A stretch of DNA of 64,000 nt, taken from positions 124,001 to 188,000 of the forward strand of contig NZ_MKIR01000026.1 in assembly GCF_001832905.1 (NCBI RefSeq), read 5' to 3'. Of the stretch, positions 9,266 to 17,816 are shown in pieces. The translations under genes and the position numbers were made by a program. The stretch's first letter is position 1. Each line of letters starts with the position of its first letter. The notes under the pieces were generated by a model, which had not been told where the DNA came from, did not search any database, and was given only the letters and a program-made list of their open reading frames with translations. This DNA comes from Floricoccus tropicus (GTDB lineage Bacteria > Bacillota > Bacilli > Lactobacillales > Streptococcaceae).

Positions 9266-9836
9266 ATTCCTCCACCTTCTCCTCAACTTCTTTATCTTTT
9301 AAAGCATGTTTTATTTCATCGACATCATCAATTAACATCGCTTGATAATTTTTAGTAATTCTTTCAGAGAGCTTATTAATATAGTAAAGTCTTTCAGCCA
9401 ACTCCATCTTAACTTCTTGTGTTTCAGGCCTTACTTCAGTTAACTCACCATATTTTTTAACTAGAGTTACCATATTTGGTAAATCTTTATATAGAAAATC
9501 ATTTTCTTTAGTCATTTCAGCCGGTTCTTCTACAATAGCTTGGAAAATTTTCTTACTTGATTCAAGACCTGCTGTCTGTTCTTCAATAATTTCTAATTTT
9601 TCATGTGTAGGTAACTGAGAGTTCCAATATTTTATATTATCTCGCGCTTCTTTCATTGTATCACGGAAAATATCTATATCTTTGTCATCTAACCCTTTTT
9701 CCTTGTAATGTTGTATCTTATTAGTTTTACTTTTCTTAATATTATTATTTAATTTATTATTGTTTTCTTTTTTATCCAAGAATAAATATTTTACTATTAG
9801 GTAAGCAATTCCTAAAAATATTATTGTTTTCCACAT
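9258..9836 (-). CDS. XpaC-like membrane-anchored protein (5-bromo-4-chloroindolyl phosphate hydrolysis family)
   Basis: A 192-residue protein with one N-terminal membrane helix (residues 2-20) followed by an Asn/Lys linker and a helical cytoplasmic domain. Position before telA and the overall layout match the XpaC family (PF10112 type), which is usually co-transcribed with telA. The family's name comes from an indicator-dye phenotype; a true hydrolase activity is not established. The C-terminus is acidic (KDKEVEEKVEEYE) and its stop overlaps the telA start. Confidence 0.75.
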   Translation of the reverse strand: MWKTIIFLGIAYLIVKYLFLDKKENNNKLNNNIKKSKTNKIQHYKEKGLDDKDIDIFRDTMKEARDNIKYWNSQLPTHEKLEIIEEQTAGLESSKKIFQAIVEEPAEMTKENDFLYKDLPNMVTLVKKYGELTEVRPETQEVKMELAERLYYINKLSERITKNYQAMLIDDVDEIKHALKDKEVEEKVEEYE

Positions 9837-9977
9837 AATTTTTATTCTCCTTTATCTATAAAAGTATTTTAACATATTTTTATCCTTAGAATATACTCCT
9901 AGAGACTGATTTTATGAATATGCTTACAAATCATATAAGATTGTGATAAAATATATATAAAAATAGGAGGACATTTT

Positions 9978-10997
9978 TTGGAAAAACAAAAAATCGCTGT
10001 TCTTGGAGCTGGAAGTTGGGGAACTGGTCTTGCTCAAGTTATAAATGACAATGGTCATGAGGCCCGGTTATGGAGTTACAATCCTGAACAGGTTAATGAA
10101 ATAAACACGAAACATACAAATTCGGCTTATCTTGGAAACCAAAAGTTTGCTGAAAACATAAAGGCGTATTCTGATCTTTCCGAAGCCCTTAATGGAGTTG
10201 ATGGAGTTCTATTTGTTGTTCCAACAAAAGCTATACGTGAAGTTGCAAAACAAGTTAATGAGGTAATTGATCATAAAGTTTATGTTATGCATGCCTCTAA
10301 AGGCTTGGAACAAGGCACTCATAAAAGAATTTCCGAAATTCTTGAAGAAGAAATTCCTCAAGAATTACGAAGCGACATTATTGTTGTTTCAGGCCCAAGT
10401 CATGCTGAGGAGGTTGCTGTCCGTGATTTAACTTTAATTACAGCTGCTTCTAATTCTGAAAATGATGCAAAGTATGTACAAAGATTACTCAGCAACAACT
10501 ACTTCCGCATCTACACAAATAATGATGTTGTAGGAGTGGAAACAGCTGGTGCCTTAAAAAATATTATTGCCGTTGGTGCTGGAGCTCTTCATGGGTTAGG
10601 GTACGGAGATAATGCGAAAGCAGCAATTATTACAAGAGGATTAGCTGAAATTACAAGACTTGGTGTTGCACTTGGTGCAGATCCACTAACATATATTGGT
10701 TTATCAGGTGTTGGTGATTTAATCGTAACTGGTACTAGTCCTCATAGTCGAAATTGGCGTGCGGGTAATGCCCTTGGTAAAGGCGAAAAACTCAAAGATA
10801 TAGAATCAAATATGGGTATGGTTATTGAGGGTGTATCAACTACTAAAGCTGCTTATGAATTAGCCAACTCCCTTAATATTGAAATGCCAATTACAGAAGT
10901 CATTTATAATGTTTTATACAATGACGCAAACTTACGTGAAGCTATTGAAAATGTTATGACTCGTGAATTCAGATCTGAAAACGAATATAGCATTTAA
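9978..10997 (+). CDS. gpsA: NAD(P)-dependent glycerol-3-phosphate dehydrogenase
   Basis: Makes sn-glycerol-3-phosphate from dihydroxyacetone phosphate for phospholipid and teichoic acid synthesis. The 339 residues start with the Rossmann motif [12 protein letters not shown]. The substrate and catalytic region includes SGPSHAEEV near 140, [15 protein letters not shown] near 190 and GDLIVT near 255. The start codon is TTG, with AGGAGG eight bases upstream. It is followed 34 bases later by galU in the same direction, probably co-transcribed. Confidence 0.97.
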   Translation: MEKQKIAVLGAGSWGTGLAQVINDNGHEARLWSYNPEQVNEINTKHTNSAYLGNQKFAENIKAYSDLSEALNGVDGVLFVVPTKAIREVAKQVNEVIDHKVYVMHASKGLEQGTHKRISEILEEEIPQELRSDIIVVSGPSHAEEVAVRDLTLITAASNSENDAKYVQRLLSNNYFRIYTNNDVVGVETAGALKNIIAVGAGALHGLGYGDNAKAAIITRGLAEITRLGVALGADPLTYIGLSGVGDLIVTGTSPHSRNWRAGNALGKGEKLKDIESNMGMVIEGVSTTKAAYELANSLNIEMPITEVIYNVLYNDANLREAIENVMTREFRSENEYSI

Positions 10998-11031
10998 AAA
11001 TATAATTATACATAAATAGAAAGAGAATTTT

Positions 11032-11970
11032 ATGAACAAGAAAGCAAACACTGACAATTCAAAAAAAGTAAGAAAAGCAATTATTCCTGCCGCTGGCTTA
11101 GGAACTCGTTTCTTACCTGCAACTAAGGCTATTGCTAAGGAAATGCTTCCAATTGTTGACAAACCAACAATTCAATTTATCGTTGAAGAAGCATTAGCTA
11201 GTGGAATTGAAGATATCTTAATCGTAACCGGAAAGGCAAAACGACCAATTGAAGACCATTTTGATTCAAATATTGAACTTGAAATGAATTTGAAAGAAAA
11301 AGGTAAAGATGAACTTCTTAAGTTAGTAGAAGAAACAACAGATATTAACTTACACTTCATCCGTCAAAGCCATCCTAAGGGGTTAGGACATGCTGTTCTT
11401 CAAGCAAAAGCATTTGTTGGTGATGAACCTTTTGTAGTTATGCTTGGCGATGACCTTATGGAGGACAAAGTTCCACTAACTAAACAGTTAATTAATGACT
11501 ACGATGAAGTTCACGCTTCTACAATAGCAGTTATGAAAGTTCCTCATCAGGAAGTAGACAAATATGGTGTTATTGCTCCTGAAGGTCAGGTTGAAGAAGG
11601 TTTATATAATGTGGCAAACTTTGTAGAAAAACCAGCTGTTGAAGATGCACCAAGTGATCTCGCTATCATTGGTCGTTACCTGTTAACTCCTGAAATCTTC
11701 CACATCTTGGAAAATCAGGCACCTGGAGCTGGTAATGAAATTCAACTTACAGATGCAATTGAAACATTAAACAAAACTCAACGTGTATTTGCTCGCGAAT
11801 TTAAAGGTAAACGTTATGATGTTGGAGATAAATTTGGATTCGTAGAAACTACTATTGAATATGGACTAAAACATCCACAAATTAAAGATGATTTAAAACA
11901 ATACATCATCAAATTAGGTAAAGAACTTGAAGGTCCTGCACCTAAAAAAGAAATTAAATCTGAAAAATAA
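11032..11970 (+). CDS. galU: UTP-glucose-1-phosphate uridylyltransferase
   Basis: Makes UDP-glucose for capsule, glycolipid and teichoic acid glycosylation. The 312 residues contain the nucleotidyltransferase signature [15 protein letters not shown] at 20-34, the lysine-containing EMLPIVDKP, and [10 protein letters not shown] near 136. The gpsA-galU order is typical of streptococci and relatives. The C-terminal tail is Lys-rich. Confidence 0.97.
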   Translation: MNKKANTDNSKKVRKAIIPAAGLGTRFLPATKAIAKEMLPIVDKPTIQFIVEEALASGIEDILIVTGKAKRPIEDHFDSNIELEMNLKEKGKDELLKLVEETTDINLHFIRQSHPKGLGHAVLQAKAFVGDEPFVVMLGDDLMEDKVPLTKQLINDYDEVHASTIAVMKVPHQEVDKYGVIAPEGQVEEGLYNVANFVEKPAVEDAPSDLAIIGRYLLTPEIFHILENQAPGAGNEIQLTDAIETLNKTQRVFAREFKGKRYDVGDKFGFVETTIEYGLKHPQIKDDLKQYIIKLGKELEGPAPKKEIKSEK

Positions 11971-11976
11971 GATTTT

Positions 11977-12005
11977 AGAGACTTGTAAATCAAGTCTCTT
12001 TTATT
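11977..12005 (+). terminator. galU terminator
   Basis: AGAGACTTG pairs with CAAGTCTCT across a five-base loop and is followed by a T-run. Confidence 0.85.
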
Positions 12006-12084
12006 TTTATTTATTCATCATTCTATTTCTAATTTCTTTAAAACATGCTATGATTATTTATAATAAAAAATTAGGTATGGTCAT

Positions 12085-12798
12085 ATGAACACAGAAGAAT
12101 TTTATAATGAATTAAATAAATTTAATATCGAATTGACTAACAGTCAAAAAGAACAATTTGAAAACTACTTTGAAACTTTAGTTGAATGGAATGAAAAAAT
12201 TAATTTAACTGCAATTACGGAAAAGCAAGATGTCTACCTTAAACATTTTTACGACTCTATTGCTCCTATACTCTATGAATTGATTCCTAACGAACATATC
12301 AAATTACTTGATATTGGAGCAGGTGCTGGGTTCCCAAGTATCCCAATGAAAATAATTTTCCCCAATATTCAGGTTACAATTATTGACTCACTTAACAAAA
12401 GAATTAATTTTTTAAAAGAATTAACTTCAGAACTCAAAATAACAGGTGTTGAATTATTACATGGACGTGCAGAAGATTATGGTCAAGATAAAAGATATCG
12501 TGGAAAATTTGATTTTGTAACTGCAAGAGCTGTAGCAAGGTTAAATATTCTAAACGAAATTACCATTCCGTTCCTTAAAAAGAATGGATTACTTCTCTCA
12601 CTGAAGGCGAGTAAAATGTCTGAAGAAGTATCTGAAGCAAAAAAATCTTTATCAATTTTAGGTGCAAAATTATCTAAAGAGATTGACTATCAACTTCCTA
12701 ATGGAGATGAACGTCATATAGTGATCATTGAAAAAACAAAAGATACTCCCAATAAATATCCAAGAAAAGCTGGAACACCAAATAAAAATCCTTTATAA
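12085..12798 (+). CDS. rsmG: 16S rRNA (guanine-527-N7)-methyltransferase RsmG
   Basis: SAM-dependent methyltransferase acting on G527 of 16S rRNA, formerly GidB. The 237 residues have the SAM motif [17 protein letters not shown] near 74, [10 protein letters not shown] near 99 and VTARAVARL near 145. The start ATG has only a weak ribosome-binding site. The C-terminal tail ([12 protein letters not shown]) is the usual family ending. It stands alone with its own terminators. Confidence 0.96.
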   Translation: MNTEEFYNELNKFNIELTNSQKEQFENYFETLVEWNEKINLTAITEKQDVYLKHFYDSIAPILYELIPNEHIKLLDIGAGAGFPSIPMKIIFPNIQVTIIDSLNKRINFLKELTSELKITGVELLHGRAEDYGQDKRYRGKFDFVTARAVARLNILNEITIPFLKKNGLLLSLKASKMSEEVSEAKKSLSILGAKLSKEIDYQLPNGDERHIVIIEKTKDTPNKYPRKAGTPNKNPL

Positions 12799-12850
12799 GA
12801 TTACAATAAAAGGATTAGTTAAAAGTCATCTAAACATATTCAACAAAAAT

Positions 12851-12910
12851 AAACACGAGCTATATTTAGAACAAGTGCTGAACGTTCTTACATAACTTGT
12901 GTTTTTCTTT
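12851..12910 (+). terminator. Long imperfect hairpin after rsmG (terminator or small RNA)
   Basis: AAACACGAG pairs with CTTGTGTTT around a 36-base interior that itself holds AGAAC/GTTCT arms, and a T-rich tract follows. It may be a first rsmG terminator; the extra internal arms leave room for a small structured RNA. Nothing else is seen in this gap besides the next palindrome. Confidence 0.45.
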
Positions 12911-12918
12911 TAGATTTT

Positions 12919-12942
12919 AATCTAGCTTAAGCTAGATTTTTT
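12919..12942 (+). terminator. Terminator (perfect palindrome)
   Basis: AATCTAGCTTAAGCTAGATT is a perfect 20-base palindrome followed by T6, a second stop signal behind rsmG. Confidence 0.7.
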
Positions 12943-12990
12943 AAACACATGTAAATTCCCAAAAAGTCATTTGAAATCAACTTAATTAAT

Positions 12991-13019
12991 AAAAAAAGAA
13001 GCAAGTATTACTTGCTTCT
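12991..13019 (-). terminator. Terminator of LapA-like gene
   Basis: AGAAGCAAG pairs with CTTGCTTCT across five bases and is followed by T7 on the minus strand. Confidence 0.85.
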
Positions 13020-13036
13020 ACTATAGATAGTATATT

Positions 13037-13570
13037 TTAATCTTCACTTATAACATCGGACGCCTTATCCTGTACATTTTCAGCTGTTTCGTTCGCTGCA
13101 TCTTTGACATCACTTGCCTTGTCTTTGACATCATCTGAAATGTCATCTACCTTATCTGTTGCTTTATCCGCGACTTCTTTAGTAGCATCAACAGCGTCAT
13201 TTGCTTTTTCTTTAGCAGCTTCTTTAACTTCTTCTGCTTTATCTTCAGCAGATTTAGTTTTATCTTTTAATTCTTTCGCTTCTTTATTTGCCTTCAACTG
13301 AGCTTGTAAGTCACTTAATTCCTTACGCGTTTCATCTTCGAGATTTACAACTAATTTATCAAAGTCACTTCTTTCAAAAGTCCAACCAACAAATACACCC
13401 AAAGCAAGCATAATCAAAATTAATAAGATAAGTGGAACTTTAATTGAAAAGAATAATAATGATAATTCTGCAGTATTTAAATTTTGAAAAGCAAAAATAG
13501 CAACTAAAACGATAACAATAATTGCAATAACACGTTTAACAGTAAAGAATGAATTTTCATTTTTTTTCAT
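13037..13570 (-). CDS. LapA-domain membrane protein with apolipoprotein-like tail
   Basis: A 177-residue protein with two membrane helices (about 13-31 and 39-60) in a LapA/DUF1049 arrangement: the QNLNTAELSLLFF segment between helices and the GWTFERSDFD segment after them are typical. The C-terminal half (about 95-177) is a low-complexity amphipathic repeat rich in Ala, Asp, Lys and Val, with recurring DKASDVKDA-like units, as in LEA or apolipoprotein-like helices. Function is unknown; a membrane-surface or stress role is inferred. A related tail occurs in the YtxH protein at 59196-59750. Confidence 0.75.
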   Translation of the reverse strand: MKKNENSFFTVKRVIAIIVIVLVAIFAFQNLNTAELSLLFFSIKVPLILLILIMLALGVFVGWTFERSDFDKLVVNLEDETRKELSDLQAQLKANKEAKELKDKTKSAEDKAEEVKEAAKEKANDAVDATKEVADKATDKVDDISDDVKDKASDVKDAANETAENVQDKASDVISED

Positions 13571-13641
13571 TTTTATATCTCCCTAAATAATAGTATACTT
13601 CATTCTAGTAAAAATTTTTGAATCAGTCAAAAAAATGCAAC

Positions 13642-13661
13642 AAAAAAAGCCCAAACGGGCT
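13642..13661 (-). terminator. comF operon terminator
   Basis: AGCCC and GGGCT arms around a four-base loop with T7 on the minus strand, about 130 bases past the comFC stop. Confidence 0.7.
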
Positions 13662-13792
13662 ATATGTAAATATATCTGAAATAATAATGATTTTCTCAAG
13701 ATGTAAGGTCATTATAGCATTAAAAGTTACAATTTTACAAGTATTTAAACTGATAGTTTTATAGAGTACTTAAATTGTTTACAATTTGTTCT

Positions 13793-14455
13793 TTATCTTG
13801 CGATGGATAATGACTTAATTTCTTTAATACCTTCTTTTTTCAATATCTGTCTTGCCTGATTAATCGTAGCACCAGTTGTATAGATATCATCAAATAAAAG
13901 TACCTTTGTTGGTAACTCATATCCTTCGACAATAGAAAAGAGGCCTTCAATTTCTAGCCTGTCAACTTTATTCTTTCTTGACTGATCTTCTGAATCCTTT
14001 TTAGTAAAAACTTGAATATAAGGAATATCGCACCATTCAAGAATTGCAGTAACCTGACAGAAACCTCTCTCCTCTAGTCGTTCTGGACTAACTGGTATAG
14101 GAATTACAGTATAGCTTTTATATGTGTTAATAACTTTTTTTATTTCTTGAGCAAATACCTGTCTCAGTTGATAATGTCCGACAAACTTGTACATCTTAAA
14201 ATATTCTCTCATAGCTTCATCATATTTATATATTGCTTGATGTTTGACTTCTTCGCCCTTTTTTAACCAATTTTTACAATCTGAGCAGGTTTCTTTCGTA
14301 CCTGATTTAAAACATCTTTTACAATGAACATCTGAAATTTTCGTGAATGAAGCAAGGCACTTTTGACATACTCTATTTTCAATTTTTCTAAGAAAAATAA
14401 TATCAGTGAATTTTAATTGATAGTTAATAAATTTTGAGCATAAAATACAAGTCAT
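13793..14455 (-). CDS. comFC: Competence protein ComFC (phosphoribosyltransferase-like)
   Basis: Partner of ComFA in DNA uptake during natural transformation. The 220 residues begin with a cysteine-rich zinc-binding region (CILC, CQKC, CKRC, CSDC) and end with a PRPP-binding loop, LLFDDIYTTGAT near 188. The ATG at 14455 shares one base with the comFA stop codon; a TTG one codon upstream is also in frame but is less likely. Confidence 0.93.
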   Translation of the reverse strand: MTCILCSKFINYQLKFTDIIFLRKIENRVCQKCLASFTKISDVHCKRCFKSGTKETCSDCKNWLKKGEEVKHQAIYKYDEAMREYFKMYKFVGHYQLRQVFAQEIKKVINTYKSYTVIPIPVSPERLEERGFCQVTAILEWCDIPYIQVFTKKDSEDQSRKNKVDRLEIEGLFSIVEGYELPTKVLLFDDIYTTGATINQARQILKKEGIKEIKSLSIAR

Positions 14456-15744
14456 CAAAACCCTCCCAGTCTGTTCATCTCTTTTATTTCTAATATAGCA
14501 TCAACCATACCTTTACTTTTCCCATTATGAAAAAAGTATACCAGACCACTTGTTCTATCAGGACTTCTGCCAGTTCGGCCGGATATCTGAACTAAGGAGC
14601 TTGAACTAAAGAGCTTATGGTTTGAATGAAGTACAAACACATCAACTCTTGGAAATGTAACGCCCCTCTCTAAAATAGTTGTAGTTATCAAAATATCAAT
14701 TTTTTCTTCCCTAAAATCATTAACGAGGTCCTTACGATTTTCGCTAATACTTGAAACACAAGCAATTTTTTCGTTTGGAAAGAATTTTTGTAAAGTTTTT
14801 TCAAATTTGTGACCAAATGAAATTACAGGAGCAAAAATCAATAAAGGAAAGCCTGTTGCCCTTTGATCTTTAATATAAGAAAACAGTTTTTTAGGTATCT
14901 TTTCTATTTCCCATGGAATATTGCACCAAATATTTTTGGGAACAACTAAGGGACTGCCATGAAATCTTCTTGGTAAATTTACTTTTTTCAAACTTCCTTT
15001 AGAAACTTGATTATTAAGATTTTTTGTAGCAGTTGCTGTCAAATATATAAGGCATGATTCATTTTTTCGCGAATTTTCAGCAGCATAATAAAGCATTGGA
15101 TTATCCGCAAATGGAAATGCATCAACTTCGTCTATTATTAATAAATCAAATGCTTCCTTAAAACGTAAAAGCTGATGAGTAGTTAAAATCATTAATTGCG
15201 TCCGATAAAATGAATCTCCTTCTGCATATAACAAGGCTATATCTATATCAAAATCATTAACCATTCGTTTATGGAGTTCAATGCATACATCAACCCGTGG
15301 GGATGCAATACCTACTATTCCTCCATTATTGATGGTTTCAGCAACTACCTGATAAATCATTTCGGTTTTTCCTGCTCCTGTTACTGCATGAACCCAAATT
15401 GAATCCTTATCTTTATTTGCCTCTATCAAAAATTTTGAAATATTCCCTTGTAATTCAGTTAGCTGTCCTGACCACTTTAAAACACTTTCTTCCCTTTGAG
15501 AAAAAGATTTTTGCGGTAAATGATATAAATACTCATCTGACCTTACTCTACCTAAATTTATACATTTTGGGCAATAATAAGCATCTATCTGTAACTTTAC
15601 TTCTTCTTTCAGATTCTTATTGTTACAGCGGTGACATATAATATATTGACCACTTTCAGACATAGATTCTAGTTTTTGTACATTTTTAGGGACAGATTGC
15701 AATTCTTTTTCACTAAGAATACGTCCATATAAAAGTTCTTCCAT
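14455..15744 (-). CDS. comFA: Competence ATP-dependent helicase ComFA
   Basis: Cytoplasmic helicase-like ATPase that drives import of single-stranded transforming DNA. The 429 residues contain an N-terminal zinc finger (CHRC ... CPKC, about 38-60), Walker A AVTGAGKTEM near 121, the DEVDAFPF box near 206 and helicase motif VI QISGRTGRS near 390. A cin-box-like site lies just upstream. In many streptococci yigZ is the divergent neighbour; here two lysins and ssrA lie between them. Confidence 0.95.
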   Translation of the reverse strand: MEELLYGRILSEKELQSVPKNVQKLESMSESGQYIICHRCNNKNLKEEVKLQIDAYYCPKCINLGRVRSDEYLYHLPQKSFSQREESVLKWSGQLTELQGNISKFLIEANKDKDSIWVHAVTGAGKTEMIYQVVAETINNGGIVGIASPRVDVCIELHKRMVNDFDIDIALLYAEGDSFYRTQLMILTTHQLLRFKEAFDLLIIDEVDAFPFADNPMLYYAAENSRKNESCLIYLTATATKNLNNQVSKGSLKKVNLPRRFHGSPLVVPKNIWCNIPWEIEKIPKKLFSYIKDQRATGFPLLIFAPVISFGHKFEKTLQKFFPNEKIACVSSISENRKDLVNDFREEKIDILITTTILERGVTFPRVDVFVLHSNHKLFSSSSLVQISGRTGRSPDRTSGLVYFFHNGKSKGMVDAILEIKEMNRLGGF

Positions 15745-15751
15745 GCTATTT

Positions 15752-15759
15752 TATACGTA
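15752..15759 (-). promoter_or_regulatory. Possible cin-box (ComX/SigX promoter element)
   Basis: TACGTATA, preceded by T-rich sequence, differs at one base from the competence consensus TACGAATA. It ends seven bases before the comFA ATG, so the leader would be very short. The call rests on motif, position and the competence role of comFA. Confidence 0.5.
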
Positions 15760-15835
15760 AAACATATTGAGACATATCAAAAAATTGATGTAGATAACTA
15801 ATAAATATATATAGAAAAACAATTCGCTTTCTATC

Positions 15836-15862
15836 AAAAAAGCCCCAGCAAAAGCTAGGGCT
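15836..15862 (-). terminator. Terminator after the GH73 lysin
   Basis: AGCCCTAGC and GCTGGGGCT arms around a four-base loop, followed by T6 on the minus strand. Confidence 0.85.
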
Positions 15863-15873
15863 GATAATGTTTA

Positions 15874-16050
15874 TTAACGTGTAAACTCATCACGTTGTTT
15901 TGCGTCTACAGTACCGATATTCATCAAATCTTTTCCATAAACACGTTTATATTCTTCACGCAATTTTGCTAACTTTTTGGAATCGTTAAACCATTTAGCT
16001 CTATCACCTTGCTTCAAAAATACTGTTCCGTTACAATCAAATGTAAACAT
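15874..16050 (-). CDS. Putative separately translated wall-binding subunit inside the GH73 lysin gene
   Basis: The codons for EEE upstream of the C-terminal module read GAGGAGGAA, so AGGAGG lies exactly eight bases before an in-frame ATG. This would yield a free 58-residue protein in addition to the full lysin. Several Gram-positive phage endolysins make a free binding domain in this way, and it assembles with the full-length enzyme. Translation here is inferred from sequence only. Confidence 0.45.
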   Translation of the reverse strand: MFTFDCNGTVFLKQGDRAKWFNDSKKLAKLREEYKRVYGKDLMNIGTVDAKQRDEFTR

Positions 16051-16641
16051 ATCTTGTTCCTCCTCTAAAATTTTATTATCGTCCAGTATTGGACTATTAT
16101 CTGCTATTGAATCAATCAATTCAAATTTTCCTGGGTTTTGTTTCTTTATTGCATTGTATGTTGGTAACATTAACTCTAAGTAATTATCATAACCACTAGC
16201 TGCATAATCTGCCCTAGCTCCTCCTACTCTAAATAACCCTTTGCAATAAGCCTCCAAGGAAGCCGCTCCCTCTACATTATATAAACCATTTCTTTTAGAA
16301 ACTACAAAACTAAAGGCTTTGAAAAAATCATTTAATGTTGCAAAATGAATATAATAACCTCCCTCATTGTCTGGTCTAGCAGTACCACGGCTCATATTTA
16401 TATCTAAGTCAATCGGTGTAGAGAAGGGTTCTGAAATACCACTCCAATTATTATCTACACTTCCAACATAAGATGTCTTTTTATCACCCCAGTGACTTTC
16501 TATAAACATTTGAGTAATTAAAAAACTTGGTTTTAAATTATACTTTTGAACTGCATTAATTATCAGATTTAGATTATCCTGGGAAATCACATATTCAACA
16601 TTCCTCAATTCACCTCCAGAATAATTAATCGTTTTATTCAC
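15874..16641 (-). CDS. GH73-type endo-beta-N-acetylglucosaminidase with C-terminal module shared with the next lysin
   Basis: A 255-residue peptidoglycan hydrolase with no signal peptide, as for phage endolysins or lysis-released enzymes. Residues about 20-170 resemble the GH73 (FlgJ/LytB) domain: ITQMFIESHWGDKKTS holds the likely catalytic Glu, and YDNYLELMLPTY lies near 150. A short linker ending EEEQ leads to a 58-residue module (from MFTFDCNG to RDEFTR) identical to the end of the CHAP protein encoded at 16706. The GTG start has GAGGAGG upstream. Transcription probably comes from the CHAP gene, about 64 bases away. Cleavage specificity is inferred from the family. Confidence 0.85.
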   Translation of the reverse strand: MNKTINYSGGELRNVEYVISQDNLNLIINAVQKYNLKPSFLITQMFIESHWGDKKTSYVGSVDNNWSGISEPFSTPIDLDINMSRGTARPDNEGGYYIHFATLNDFFKAFSFVVSKRNGLYNVEGAASLEAYCKGLFRVGGARADYAASGYDNYLELMLPTYNAIKKQNPGKFELIDSIADNSPILDDNKILEEEQDMFTFDCNGTVFLKQGDRAKWFNDSKKLAKLREEYKRVYGKDLMNIGTVDAKQRDEFTR

Positions 16642-16705
16642 TCTGTCTGTTCCTCCTCAAATTATAAATTATTGAAAATATTATTAAATTTTTAAGGTAA
16701 GTCAA

Positions 16706-16882
16706 TTAACGTGTAAACTCATCACGTTGTTTTGCATCTACAGTACCGATATTCATCAAATCTTTTCCATAAACACGTTTATATTCTTCACGCAATTTTG
16801 CTAACTTTTTGGAATCATTAAACCATTTAGCTCTATCACCTTGCTTCAAAAATACTGTTCCGTTACAATCAAATGTAAACAT
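16706..16882 (-). CDS. Putative separately translated wall-binding subunit inside the CHAP lysin gene
   Basis: This is the same arrangement as in the GH73 gene: AGGAGG eight bases before an in-frame ATG, giving a 58-residue product identical in sequence. The two copies differ at only two bases over about 190, both silent (GAC/GAT and AAC/AAT codons). Confidence 0.45.
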   Translation of the reverse strand: MFTFDCNGTVFLKQGDRAKWFNDSKKLAKLREEYKRVYGKDLMNIGTVDAKQRDEFTR

Positions 16883-17452
16883 ATCTTGTTCCTCCTCTAT
16901 TATTTGTTCTCTTCCTATTAATTTTAATTCATCTTTTAGATAATTATTTAAATCTACAAAAGTTACTCCTGTTGAGCTATTAAATGTAGATAGTGGGTAT
17001 GTGCGTACTACAGTACCATTATTTGGATATGGAGCATCTAACCCTCCAAAAGGTGCATTATAGTTTGCTTCCCCAGTTATTACAGTATCGCCATCAATTC
17101 CCAAAACAATTCCGGTGTGTCCTGCATTCATAGTGTAGTAATTGCCATTATTTGCAGTAATTGAAAATAGTGAAAATGCTACTGGTGTATTACGAATAGA
17201 TACTTTACCAATATTTGCATTTACGAAGTATTCTACCATTTGATTCCCATTACCACTTAGGATTGCTAATCTAACATTATCAGTAGTATAATTTAGTAAA
17301 AACCATGTACTAAATAATGTACAATTCGAATGAATTTCAGGGCTTCCTGGAAGCGTACCGTGATAGTTACCACTTGAATCTAAAGATATTGGACTGTTAA
17401 GATACATCGTCATTAACGACTTTGCTTGTGCAATTGTAAATCCTGTTGCCAT
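16706..17452 (-). CDS. CHAP-domain peptidoglycan hydrolase (amidase/endopeptidase) with the shared C-terminal module
   Basis: A 248-residue protein without signal peptide. A CHAP domain spans roughly residues 30-165: the likely nucleophile Cys is in EIHSNCTLFSTWFLL, the His in NAGHTGIVLG and the third residue in TGEANYN. It ends in the same 58-residue module as the GH73 lysin. I chose the ATG at 17452 because AAAGGAGAAA lies just upstream; an earlier in-frame ATG lacks one. A 16-base palindrome covers the likely transcription start region. Phage or bacteriocin-lysin origin is possible; there are no other phage genes nearby. Confidence 0.85.
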   Translation of the reverse strand: MATGFTIAQAKSLMTMYLNSPISLDSSGNYHGTLPGSPEIHSNCTLFSTWFLLNYTTDNVRLAILSGNGNQMVEYFVNANIGKVSIRNTPVAFSLFSITANNGNYYTMNAGHTGIVLGIDGDTVITGEANYNAPFGGLDAPYPNNGTVVRTYPLSTFNSSTGVTFVDLNNYLKDELKLIGREQIIEEEQDMFTFDCNGTVFLKQGDRAKWFNDSKKLAKLREEYKRVYGKDLMNIGTVDAKQRDEFTR

Positions 17453-17478
17453 AATTGTTTCTCCTTTCATTTTATATT

Positions 17479-17494
17479 TGTAAAGCGCTTTACA
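17479..17494. promoter_or_regulatory. Palindromic operator-like site upstream of the CHAP lysin
   Basis: TGTAAAGCGCTTTACA is a perfect 16-base palindrome with a central CG, as bound by LacI/CcpA-type repressors. It is two bases longer than the standard cre palindrome. It lies just downstream of a TATAAT-like -10 (minus strand), where a bound repressor would block transcription. Confidence 0.55.
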
Positions 17495-17748
17495 TATATT
17501 ATTATAAAATATATATTTTTTATTAAACTCCAACTTTAACCCAAATAATCCTCATGATATACACAAAATCAATTTTTTACTTTTATTAATGACAAGAATT
17601 GAAAACATATCGTCGTATATCTTAACTGCTATGTTGATGAGGAGCATTTGCTCATTTAATAGTCATCATAAAAATCTTAATATTTAATAAAAAATGGTTA
17701 AGAAAATGGTTAAGTTTTTTTTGGAAACTACTGAAATCTGCTAAAAAA
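17495..17748. other. Intergenic stretch between the lysins and ssrA
   Basis: No gene is supported here. It holds the presumed lysin promoter region, a small GAGC/GCTC hairpin near 17642-17653 and one exact 12-base tandem duplication at 17691-17714 (AAAATGGTTAAG twice). Confidence 0.6.
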
Positions 17749-17791
17749 CAAAAACGCCGAAACCCTTGTTATTAAAGAGTCTCTGGCGTTT
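17749..17791 (-). terminator. ssrA terminator
   Basis: An imperfect hairpin with AACGCC and GGCGTT arms is followed by T5 on the minus strand, 25 bases past the mature tmRNA 3' end. Confidence 0.7.
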
Positions 17792-17816
17792 ATTGAAATG
17801 TACTAAAACGTACGTA

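Noticed and set aside
17691-17714. 12-base tandem repeat (AAAATGGTTAAG twice) as an attachment site
   Set aside because: A simple doubling in A+T-rich DNA with no partner elsewhere in the window.
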